A DNA stretch of 6,393 nt, taken from an uncultured Microbacteriaceae bacterium (lineage in GTDB: Bacteria; Actinomycetota; Actinomycetes; Actinomycetales; Microbacteriaceae). The stretch is taken from contig CAMLMQ010000170.1 in assembly GCA_946481135.1 (NCBI GenBank), forward strand, positions 1 through 6,393, in the 5' to 3' direction. This document shows, piece by piece, positions 1-5,107 of the stretch. The notes below the pieces were generated by a model that had not been told where the DNA came from, searched no databases, and saw nothing but the letters and a program-made list of their open reading frames with translations. The translations under genes and the position numbers were made by a program. Numbering within the stretch: position 1 is the stretch's first letter; each line of letters begins with the position of its first letter.

Positions 1-73
1 GCGCGTGCAGCCGAGCAAGAAGAACGCCGACAACTGGGATGCCGACGGCAACCCGATCGGCGACGCGACGTGA
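1..73 (+). CDS. 3' end of an unidentified gene (partial)
   Basis: Only the last 23 codons are visible, read from base 2 and ending in TGA at 71-73. The tail is hydrophilic and acidic (contains KKNADNWDADGNP) and resembles the unstructured C-terminus of a soluble protein. I do not recognise the family. It is taken as coding because the frame stays open to the window edge and its stop overlaps the GTG of the next gene in the GTGA arrangement typical of coupled actinobacterial genes. No function can be given from this fragment. Confidence 0.6.
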   Translation, partial: RVQPSKKNADNWDADGNPIGDAT

Positions 74-534
74 CCCGCACCGACCGCGTCGAGCGCGTGC
101 TTCCCGTGGCTCCCGACCGGGTCTTCCGTGCGCTGACCGAGCCCGACGATCTCGTCGTCTGGCTGCCGCCGACCGGGATGTCGGGACGCTTCGAGCATGC
201 CGACATCCGCCCCGGCGGCTCCTACCGACTCGTGCTGACCTACGACGAGCCCGGCCACGGCAAGACGACTGCGGCATCCGACGTCGTCGACGTGCGCATC
301 GTCGAGGTCGTGCCGGGGGAGCGGATCGTGCAGGCCGCCGACTTCGAGTCCGACGACCCGGCCTTCGCGGGCACGATGACGATGACGTGGAGTGTGGCGG
401 CGCACCCGGGCGGCTCGCTCGTCGAGATCCGTGCCGACGATGTGCCGAGCGGCATCTCCGCCGAGGATCATGAGGCGGGCATCACCTCCTCCCTCGACAA
501 CCTCGCCGCCCACCTCGCCGCGGACGCCGGGTAG
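70..534 (+). CDS. SRPBCC / AHSA1-domain protein
   Basis: This is a 154-aa protein of the START-like SRPBCC superfamily, AHSA1 (activator of Hsp90 ATPase 1-like) branch. It shows the usual order of elements: an N-terminal strand ending in APDRVFRALTEPDDLVVWLPP (13-34, here split by no gap), the FEHADIRPGGSYR turn (41-53), a central antiparallel sheet ending in GTMTMTWSV (101-109), and a C-terminal helix with GITSSLDNLAAHL (137-149). Length is normal for the family. These proteins are cytoplasmic and have a hydrophobic ligand cavity; the ligand cannot be read from sequence. The GTG start overlaps the upstream stop (GTGA at 70-73) and has no clear Shine-Dalgarno of its own, so it is probably translationally coupled. 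It ends 7 bp from the convergent ligase gene. Family is confident; exact role is unknown. Confidence 0.9.
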   Translation: MTRTDRVERVLPVAPDRVFRALTEPDDLVVWLPPTGMSGRFEHADIRPGGSYRLVLTYDEPGHGKTTAASDVVDVRIVEVVPGERIVQAADFESDDPAFAGTMTMTWSVAAHPGGSLVEIRADDVPSGISAEDHEAGITSSLDNLAAHLAADAG

Positions 535-542
535 GACCCGGC
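526..542. terminator. hairpin between convergent genes, possible bidirectional terminator
   Basis: A perfect 7-bp inverted repeat, GCCGGGT - AGG - ACCCGGC, spans the junction of the SRPBCC and ligase genes. It includes the TAG stop of the first gene (532-534), and its last base is the first base of the ligase stop complement (542-544). The symmetric position between two converging genes suggests a bidirectional transcription end. There is no T-tract on either side, so it would not be a classical intrinsic terminator, and the loop is only 3 nt. GC-rich palindromes also arise by chance in such DNA. Confidence 0.4.
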
Positions 543-1561
543 TACTGCAGCACGTCGTCGAGGTCGTACGCCGCCGGCACGTCGAGCTGGTCGTACGTGC
601 ACGACTCGGGGTCGCGATCCGGACGCCAGCGATCGAACTGCACGGTGTGGCGGAAGCGCCCCGTCTCCATCTGGTCGTACCGCACCTCGATCACGCGTTC
701 GGGCCGCAGCTGCACGACCGACGTGTCCTTCGTGGCGGAGGCGAACCGGCTGCGGTCCTTCTCCTGGCGCACCGGGGCGCCGTCGGCATCCCGCACCACG
801 AGCGGGGCGAGTTCGTCGATGAGCTCCAGTCGCCGTGCGTTGCTGAACGCCGAGATGCCGCCGACCGGCCAGAGGTCGTCGCCGTGGTACAGCCCGACGA
901 TGAGCGACCCGACGCCCTGACCCGACTTGTGGATGCGGTAGCCCATGAGCACGACATCCGCGGTGCGCTTGTGTTTGATCTTGAGCATCGCGCGCTTGCC
1001 CGGTTGGTAGGGGTCGCCGAGCGGCTTCGCGACGACGCCGTCGAGTCCGGCGCCCTCGAACTCGTCGAGCCAGCGGCGGGCGAGCTCGGGGTCGCGGGTC
1101 GTGCGCGTGAGGTGCAGGGGAGCGGGTACGTCGGCGAACAGCTCCTCGAGCGCGGCGCGGCGCTCGGCGAGCGGCAACGCGGTGAGGTCGCGGTCGCCGA
1201 TCGAGAGCGCGTCGAAGGCGACGAACGAGGCGGGCGTCTCGGCGGCGAGTCTCTCGACGCGCGACGCCGCCGGGTGGATGCGTTGCGTGAGCGAGTCCCA
1301 GTGCAGCCGGCGGCGTCCGTTCTGCTCGATCGTCACGACGATCTCGCCGTCGAGCACGCACGGCGGCAAGAGGCGCGCGAACGCCTCGACGAGTTCGGGG
1401 AAGTAGCGGGTGAGCGGCTTGTCGCCCCGGCTGCCGATCTCGACGCCGTCGGCGGTGACCTCGACGATGCCGCGGAAGCCGTCCCACTTCGGCTCGTAGA
1501 GCAGGTCGCCCTCCGGCAGCGAATCGACGGACTTGGCGAGCATCGGGGCGACGGGCGTCAT
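542..1561 (-). CDS. ligC: ATP-dependent DNA ligase, LigC type
   Basis: This is a 339-aa ATP-dependent DNA ligase. It joins nicked DNA through a covalent lysyl-AMP intermediate and is additional to the essential NAD-dependent LigA of bacteria. The adenylation domain shows motif I EPKWDGFR (23-30) with nucleophile K25, DGEIVV (71-76), motif III FVAFDAL (113-119), motif IV LDGVVAK (173-179) and motif V MLKIKHKRTADVV (192-204). An OB-fold domain follows, ending with RFRHTVQFDRWRPDRD (302-317), which is typical of LigC. The length is close to mycobacterial LigC, and no polymerase or nuclease domain is fused, which separates it from LigD. The frame stays open further upstream, but that stretch lies inside the divergent kinase gene and looks like its shadow, so ATG at 1561 is the start. 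GGAGG abuts this ATG, too close for ideal ribosome binding, and GAGAAT lies 6 nt upstream, so leaderless expression is possible. Family knowledge places LigC in gap-filling and excision repair. Confidence 0.93.
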   Translation of the reverse strand: MTPVAPMLAKSVDSLPEGDLLYEPKWDGFRGIVEVTADGVEIGSRGDKPLTRYFPELVEAFARLLPPCVLDGEIVVTIEQNGRRRLHWDSLTQRIHPAASRVERLAAETPASFVAFDALSIGDRDLTALPLAERRAALEELFADVPAPLHLTRTTRDPELARRWLDEFEGAGLDGVVAKPLGDPYQPGKRAMLKIKHKRTADVVLMGYRIHKSGQGVGSLIVGLYHGDDLWPVGGISAFSNARRLELIDELAPLVVRDADGAPVRQEKDRSRFASATKDTSVVQLRPERVIEVRYDQMETGRFRHTVQFDRWRPDRDPESCTYDQLDVPAAYDLDDVLQ

Positions 1562-1567
1562 CCTCCG

Positions 1568-1573
1568 ATTCTC
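1568..1573 (-). promoter_or_regulatory. possible -10 element of the ligase gene
   Basis: On the minus strand GAGAAT (4 of 6 matches to TATAAT) is followed by 6 nt (CGGAGG) and then the ATG at 1561. This spacing would place transcription initiation at or next to the start codon. No convincing -35 box is seen 17-18 nt upstream. The call rests on spacing and on the similar arrangement at two other starts in this window, so it is weak. Confidence 0.3.
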
Positions 1574-1580
1574 GCCCCGG

Positions 1581-1586
1581 TAGCAT
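1581..1586 (+). promoter_or_regulatory. possible -10 element giving a leaderless tmk transcript
   Basis: TAGCAT fits the actinobacterial TANNNT -10 pattern. It lies exactly 6 nt before the GTG at 1593, so the predicted start site falls on the initiation codon. No purine-rich Shine-Dalgarno is present in the 31-bp gap, which supports a leaderless message. No good -35 is visible, as is common in this group. Confidence 0.45.
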
Positions 1587-1592
1587 CGCTGA

Positions 1593-2201
1593 GTGGCGAC
1601 TCGGGGCAGATTCATCGTGCTCGAAGGCCTCGACGGCGCCGGCACGACGACGCAGGGGGCGCTGCTCGCCGCCCGGCTCCTCGAGCACGGCATCCCGGTC
1701 GAGCTCACGAAGGAGCCGACCGACGGCCGACTCGGCGTGATCGCGCGGGCGTTCACCGACGGGCGACTGCACCTCGAGCCCGAGACCGTCGCCCTCACCT
1801 TCGCGGCCGACCGCATCGAGCACACCGTCGAGATCCGGGACCTGCTGGATGCCGGCACCTGGGTCGTGAGCGACCGGTACGTCGCGTCGTCCCTCGCCTA
1901 TCAGACGTCGCAGGGCCTGCCCTTCGAGTGGGTGCGCACCCTCAACTCCCGCGCGATGGAACCCGACGCGACGGTGTTCGTCGACACGTCGGTGGCGACG
2001 TGCGTCGAGCGGCTCGCCGCCCGCGGGGAGTTCAACACCGGTCCGTTCGACCAGGCGGCCGCGCTGGAGAGGGCGCGCGAGCTCTACCTGCGGGCTTTCG
2101 ACAGCGACGTGCCGCTCGGCACGCTCGTCGAGGTCGACGGCGACGGCGACCGGGAGGTCGTCGCGGACGCGATCTGGGCCGCGCTCGAACCGCTGCGCTG
2201 A
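1593..2201 (+). CDS. tmk: thymidylate kinase (dTMP kinase) homologue with altered P-loop
   Basis: This is a 202-aa P-loop nucleoside monophosphate kinase most like dTMP kinase, which makes dTDP from dTMP and ATP in the cytoplasm. Family marks are the N-terminal FIVLEGLDGAG (7-17), EPTDGRLG (41-48), FAADR (70-74), SDRYVASSLAYQ (93-104) with the DR[YH] motif at 94-96, and PDATVFVDTS (124-133). Length is normal. Two departures stand out. The Walker A consensus GxxxxGK[ST] reads GLDGAGTT (12-19), so the phosphate-binding lysine is Thr18. The LID segment (about 139-153, ERLAARGEFNTGPFD) also lacks the usual DRFE-type ending. It may be a second, divergent paralogue; actinobacteria usually carry a tmk near holB, and no such neighbour is present here. 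It probably starts leaderless at GTG 1593 and is followed after 14 nt by the Mug-type glycosylase gene. Fold assignment is confident, catalytic activity less so. Confidence 0.85.
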   Translation: MATRGRFIVLEGLDGAGTTTQGALLAARLLEHGIPVELTKEPTDGRLGVIARAFTDGRLHLEPETVALTFAADRIEHTVEIRDLLDAGTWVVSDRYVASSLAYQTSQGLPFEWVRTLNSRAMEPDATVFVDTSVATCVERLAARGEFNTGPFDQAAALERARELYLRAFDSDVPLGTLVEVDGDGDREVVADAIWAALEPLR

Positions 2202-2204
2202 TGT

Positions 2205-2208
2205 GAGG
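2205..2208 (+). promoter_or_regulatory. Shine-Dalgarno of mug
   Basis: GAGG sits 7 nt before the GTG at 2216, inside the 14-nt gap after the kinase stop. It supports that GTG as the start and expression of the two genes from one message. Confidence 0.6.
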
Positions 2209-2215
2209 TGCGCGC

Positions 2216-2782
2216 GTGAAGTTCAGCCGTGACGAGTTGGCGGCGTTCCACGGGGCGAGCGTGCCCGACTTCCTCCCGGATCCGCTGCGCCTGCTGTTCG
2301 TCGGCATCAACCCCGGGCTCGTGACCGCGGCGACGGGCACGCACTTCGGCCGCCCCGGCAACCGGTTCTATCCCGCCCTCGTCGCGGCCGGCATCCTGCC
2401 TCGGCTGCCCGTGCTCGACGGCACGCCCCGCGACGCCCAGGCTCTGCTCGGCGCCGCGGGCCTCGGCATCACGAACCTCGTGCCGTTCGCGACGGCGCGC
2501 GCCGACGAGCTCACCCGCGCCCAACTGCACGCGGGGGCCGACCGGCTCGTCGAACTCGTGCGCGAGCTGCGACCTCCCGTCGTCGCGGTGGTCGGCGTCT
2601 CGGCCTACCGCGACGCGTTCCGGCTGCCGAAGGCGACGACGGGGGAGCAGCCCGCGGGGCTCGAGGGTGCGCGGCTCTGGGTCGTGCCCAACCCGAGCGG
2701 CCTCAACGCCCACGACACCGTCGCGTCGCTCGCCGCCGCCTACGCCGAACCCGCCCGCGCCGCGGGGGTGCTGCCCGAATGA
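2216..2782 (+). CDS. mug: mismatch-specific DNA glycosylase, Mug/TDG family
   Basis: This is a 188-aa member of the Mug/TDG branch of the uracil-DNA glycosylase superfamily. It is expected to flip out and excise uracil or thymine mispaired with guanine, starting base-excision repair. Visible marks are GINPG (30-34), where N32 matches the catalytic asparagine of E. coli Mug and human TDG, then HFGRPGNRFY (43-52), GITNLV (84-89) and the intercalation-loop motif NPSGLNAH (159-166). Length is standard for bacterial Mug, slightly extended at both ends. GTG at 2216 is preceded by GAGG at good spacing. It is the second gene of a probable pair with the kinase homologue. Its last 43 bp overlap, tail to tail, the end of the minus-strand membrane protein gene. 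Confidence 0.92.
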   Translation: MKFSRDELAAFHGASVPDFLPDPLRLLFVGINPGLVTAATGTHFGRPGNRFYPALVAAGILPRLPVLDGTPRDAQALLGAAGLGITNLVPFATARADELTRAQLHAGADRLVELVRELRPPVVAVVGVSAYRDAFRLPKATTGEQPAGLEGARLWVVPNPSGLNAHDTVASLAAAYAEPARAAGVLPE

Positions 2783-3162
2783 GGGCGCCTCGCGCGGAAC
2801 GCGACGATCGCGGCGAGGGTGAGGCAACCGACGACGGATGCCGCGCTCCCGAGTCCGACGAGCGGAGGAGTGGCGTTCGCCGACGCCGTGAGTAGCTGGA
2901 TCGCGACGGCGAGCGACGCCATCACCACGAGCAGTGCGGCGAGCACGATGCGGGCGGCGCGACGCGGCCGGGTTGCCACGAGCAGCGCCACTTGGCCCGC
3001 CGCGCAGAAGCCGACGGCGGCCGTCAGGATCGGCATTCGCAGATGCGCGACCTCGGGGTAGGCGGCGGCCGCCTGCTCGGACCAGACGCCGAGCGCGGCT
3101 TCGGCGACACCGAGGGCGACGACGCCGGCGGCGACAAGAGGCAGGACGAGTCCAGGTCGCAC
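2740..3162 (-). CDS. small four-helix membrane protein, DUF2975-like
   Basis: This is a 140-aa hydrophobic protein with four predicted membrane helices at about 4-25, 44-64, 70-91 and 99-122, and a short polar, probably disordered tail. The stretch YPEVAHLRMP (35-44), between helices 1 and 2, resembles the extracytoplasmic loop I recall from actinobacterial DUF2975 proteins. With the gene order, this suggests a divergent second DUF2975-like member. The start is debatable. GTG at 3168 overlaps the regulator stop as GTGA, but AGGAGG (3173-3168) covers that codon and lies 5 nt from the in-frame GTG at 3162, which is therefore preferred. Using 3168 adds two residues. It is the last gene of the three-gene module and ends inside the convergent mug gene. 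Function is unknown; a partner or sensor for the neighbouring regulator is only inferred. Confidence 0.8.
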   Translation of the reverse strand: MRPGLVLPLVAAGVVALGVAEAALGVWSEQAAAAYPEVAHLRMPILTAAVGFCAAGQVALLVATRPRRAARIVLAALLVVMASLAVAIQLLTASANATPPLVGLGSAASVVGCLTLAAIVAFRARRPHSGSTPAARAGSA

Positions 3163-3164
3163 CG

Positions 3165-3368
3165 TCACTCCTCGTAGTGCAGCAGGTCGCCCGGCTGGCA
3201 GTCGAGCACCCGGCACATCGCGTCGAGCGTCGAGAAGCGCACGGCTTTCGCGCGCCCGTTCTTCAGCACGGCGACGTTCGCGGGCGTGATGCCGATGGCA
3301 TCGGCGAACTCGCCGACGCTCATCCCGCGCTCGACGAGCATGCGGTCGATCGAGATGCGGATCGGCAT
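3165..3368 (-). CDS. Cro/C1-type HTH regulator, YozG-like
   Basis: This is a 67-aa single-domain XRE (Cro/C1) DNA-binding protein. The helix-turn-helix covers about residues 16-38 (MSVGEFADAIGITPANVAVLKNG, described here by its ends). It continues with RAKAVRFSTLDAMCRVL (39-55) and the CQPGDLL signature (57-63), typical of the small YozG-type regulators that accompany DUF2975 genes in Firmicutes and actinobacteria. No sensor domain is present, so any signal must come through dimerisation or a partner. ATG at 3368 overlaps the DUF2975 stop (ATGA) and has GAGG 7 nt upstream (3379-3376). It is likely to bind the CTAT[T/C]GA repeats in front of the module and control its own operon; that link is inferred from position. 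Confidence 0.93.
   Translation of the reverse strand: MPIRISIDRMLVERGMSVGEFADAIGITPANVAVLKNGRAKAVRFSTLDAMCRVLDCQPGDLLHYEE
3168..3173 (-). promoter_or_regulatory. Shine-Dalgarno that decides the start of the last module gene
   Basis: AGGAGG on the minus strand lies within the last codons of the regulator gene. It is 5 nt from GTG 3162 but overlaps GTG 3168. It is the strongest ribosome binding site seen in the window and favours initiation at 3162, just after the regulator stop. Confidence 0.6.
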
Positions 3369-3877
3369 CAGACCACCTCGTCGAGCTCGGCGCGCAGGAT
3401 GATGGCGCGACGCAGGAGGGAGCGCAGCACGAGCAGCAGCAGATCGAGCACGAGCAGTCCGACGCCGCCGACCACGAGGACGAGCATGACGCCGGGCGGC
3501 ACCGCGTCGGCGAGCCGCAGCAGCACGACGAGCGTGACGCTCAGCAGGCCCGCGACGGTCGTCGCGCCCACGAGCACGTCGACCCAGCGCACGGCGCCCG
3601 GCTCGAGGATGCTGCCGGCCCGAACCCGGGCGACGAGCACCGCCGTCGCGACGACGCCGAGCTGCACGCAGACGCCGAACGCGAGGGAGGGGATCAACAG
3701 GGGGAGCAGCCACCGGGCGTCCTGAGGCTCGAGCAGGTCGCCGTAGTAGCCCGAGAGGGCGACGAGGCCCCACTGCACGAGGACGACCCCGACGAAGAGG
3801 ATGCCGAGGGCGACGTAGGTCGCGACGACGACGGGCAGCCAGGGGCGGGGGAGTTCGAGAGGCGTGGAATCGGTCAC
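3368..3877 (-). CDS. DUF2975 membrane protein
   Basis: This is a 169-aa integral membrane protein with four predicted helices at about 15-40, 57-84, 98-121 and 128-152. It matches the DUF2975 pattern: the segment VLVARVRAGSILEPGAVRWVD (80-100, cited by its ends) follows helix 2, and the protein closes with a conserved-looking RAIILRAELDEVV (157-169). Biochemical function of the family is not established. The constant pairing with a YozG-type regulator suggests a membrane partner that senses a signal or sequesters the repressor. It is the first gene of the module. GTG at 3877 follows directly on the operator/promoter, has no Shine-Dalgarno and is probably translated from a leaderless message. 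Its stop overlaps the regulator start. Confidence 0.88.
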   Translation of the reverse strand: MTDSTPLELPRPWLPVVVATYVALGILFVGVVLVQWGLVALSGYYGDLLEPQDARWLLPLLIPSLAFGVCVQLGVVATAVLVARVRAGSILEPGAVRWVDVLVGATTVAGLLSVTLVVLLRLADAVPPGVMLVLVVGGVGLLVLDLLLLVLRSLLRRAIILRAELDEVV

Positions 3878-3915
3878 CTATTGATTGTCGATAGGTATCT
3901 ATCGAAAGTCAATAG
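3878..3915 (-). promoter_or_regulatory. operator: four alternating CTAT[T/C]GA boxes
   Basis: This is a 38-bp inverted repeat with 17-bp arms (15 of 17 complementary) and a 4-bp centre, GTAT. Each arm is itself a near-palindrome: CTATTGA-TTG-TCGATAG at 3878-3894 and CTATCGA-AAG-TCAATAG at 3899-3915. This gives four heptamers in alternating orientation spaced 3, 4 and 3 bp, that is two dimer-sized sites with centres 21 bp apart, about two helical turns. It holds 13 G/C in 38 bases, very AT-rich against its surroundings. It fills the gap between the aminotransferase stop and the DUF2975 start. The likely ligand is the adjacent XRE regulator. In read-through RNA it could also form a strong hairpin, but no T-tract follows. 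Confidence 0.75.
3884..3912 (-). promoter_or_regulatory. promoter of the DUF2975-regulator module
   Basis: On the minus strand TTGACT (3912-3907) is a 5 of 6 match to the -35 consensus. After a 17-nt spacer, GACAAT (3889-3884) is a 4 of 6 match to the -10. Six nucleotides then precede the GTG at 3877, so the predicted transcript is leaderless. Both boxes lie within the operator repeats, so a bound repressor would block polymerase directly. Confidence 0.6.
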
Positions 3916-3919
3916 GGTC

Positions 3920-5107
3920 TCAGGCGATCCCGCGCAGGCGGTCCACGGCATCCTCGATCACCGCGCGACGCTTGCAGAAGGCGAACCGCACGAGGCCCGG
4001 GTAGCGTTCCGGACCCGTCGCGAACGCGCTGACCGGGATGCCGACCACACCGACCTCCTCCGCGAGCATCCGCACGAGTGCCGACGCGTCGTGCCCGCCG
4101 AGCGGACGGGCGTCGGCGATCGCGAAGTACGATCCCGCGGGAATCGCGACCTCGAAGCCCGCCTCGCGCAGACCCGCGACGAGGAGGTCGCGCTTCGCGC
4201 CGAGGGTCGCCGCGATCCCGGCGAAGTAGTCGTCGGGCAGGCCCAGTCCCTCGGCGACGGCGACCTGGAACGGCCCCCCGCCGGCGAACGTGAGGAACTG
4301 CTTCACGGCGTGGATCGCCGTCACGAGGGCCGGCGGCGCGATGAGCCAGCCCACCTTCCAACCCGTCACCGAGAAGGTCTTGCCCGCGCTCGAGATCGTC
4401 ACCGTGCGCTCCGATGCTCCGGGCAGCGTCGCGATCGGCACGTGTGCTCCGTCGAAGCGCAGATGTTCGTAGACCTCGTCGGTGACGATGAGCGCGTCGT
4501 GACGCGTCGCGAGCTCGACCACGAGCTGCTTCGTCGCGGCGTCGAGCACCGACCCGGTCGGGTTGTGCGGATCGTTGACGAGCACGACCCGCGTGCGGTC
4601 GCTCACCGCGCGGCGCAGCCGGTCGGGGTCGACCGTCCACGTCGGCCACTCGAGCGGCACCGGCACGAGCCGCGCACCGGCGAGCGCGACGATCGCGGCG
4701 TAGGAGTCGTAGTACGGCTCGAACACGACGACCTCGTCACCCGGCTCGAGGAGCGCGAGGAGGGTCGCGGCGAGCGCCTCCGTCGCGCCGAAGGTCACGA
4801 GCACCTCGCGCTCGGGGTCGACATGCCGACCCCGGAAGCGCGCCTGGTGCGCCGCGATCGCCTCGCGCAGCACCGGCATCCCGAGGCCCGGCGGATACTG
4901 ATTGGCGCCGTCCGCGATCGCGCGGCGCGCCACGTCGAGCAGCGCGGGAGGGCCGTCCTCGTCGGGGGCGCCCTGGCCGAGGTTGATCGCGCCGCTTCGG
5001 GTCGCGAGGGCCGTCATCTCGGTGAACACCGACGAGCGCACCGTGCCGTCGGACGCGAGGAGCCCGGCCCCCGCGACCGTGCGTCGCCAGGGGCCGGGGA
5101 TGCTCAC
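3920..5107 (-). CDS. PLP-dependent class I/II aminotransferase (DapC/KAT-like)
   Basis: This is a 395-aa fold-type I PLP aminotransferase, cytoplasmic and expected to be a dimer. Visible elements are INLGQGAPDEDGPP (41-54), NQYPPGLG (69-76), VTFGATEAL (104-112), FEPYYDSY (129-136), HNPTG (181-185), TDEVYEHL (209-216) with the PLP-pyridine aspartate D210, SSAGKTFSVTGWKVGW (239-254) with Schiff-base lysine K243, and LVRFAFCK (372-379) with R374 for the substrate carboxylate. The overall pattern recalls mycobacterial Rv0858c, studied as N-succinyldiaminopimelate aminotransferase DapC, and also the kynurenine/methionine aminotransferase group, so substrate is not certain. No other lysine-pathway gene is visible. 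The GTG start overlaps the stop of the upstream membrane protein (GTGA), which suggests coupling. The reading frame stays open upstream, but that part is a shadow of the membrane protein gene. The gene ends 4 bp before the operator. Confidence 0.9.
   Translation of the reverse strand: MSIPGPWRRTVAGAGLLASDGTVRSSVFTEMTALATRSGAINLGQGAPDEDGPPALLDVARRAIADGANQYPPGLGMPVLREAIAAHQARFRGRHVDPEREVLVTFGATEALAATLLALLEPGDEVVVFEPYYDSYAAIVALAGARLVPVPLEWPTWTVDPDRLRRAVSDRTRVVLVNDPHNPTGSVLDAATKQLVVELATRHDALIVTDEVYEHLRFDGAHVPIATLPGASERTVTISSAGKTFSVTGWKVGWLIAPPALVTAIHAVKQFLTFAGGGPFQVAVAEGLGLPDDYFAGIAATLGAKRDLLVAGLREAGFEVAIPAGSYFAIADARPLGGHDASALVRMLAEEVGVVGIPVSAFATGPERYPGLVRFAFCKRRAVIEDAVDRLRGIA

Noticed and set aside
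1626..1649. Treating the missing P-loop lysine as a frameshift or pseudogene sign
   Set aside because: The frame is continuous with family motifs on both sides and a normal length, so a substitution in an intact gene is the simpler reading.
468..1823. Long minus-strand open frame (451 codons) in another frame of the ligase region
   Set aside because: It is rich in R, A, P and G, and crosses into the SRPBCC and kinase genes. The ligase motifs lie in the alternative minus frame ending at 542.
1562..1858. N-terminal extension of the ligase frame to 1858
   Set aside because: The extra 99 codons lie inside the kinase homologue gene and have no ligase-like sequence; LigC proteins start just before the motif I region, as with ATG 1561.
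392..2206. Long plus-strand open frame (604 codons) across the ligase and kinase genes
   Set aside because: Its translation is arginine/alanine-rich low-complexity sequence with no family motifs. It is a GC-driven shadow antisense to the ligase and out of frame with the kinase homologue.
2084..2827. Minus-strand open frame (247 codons) over mug
   Set aside because: It is a composition-driven shadow; the plus strand encodes an intact Mug-type glycosylase.
3878..3915. Reading the 38-bp inverted repeat only as an intrinsic terminator of the aminotransferase gene
   Set aside because: It lacks a T-tract, directly abuts the next start codon, holds -35/-10-like boxes with 17-nt spacing, and has internal two-fold symmetry in each arm, all better explained by an operator. 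A secondary hairpin role is not excluded.
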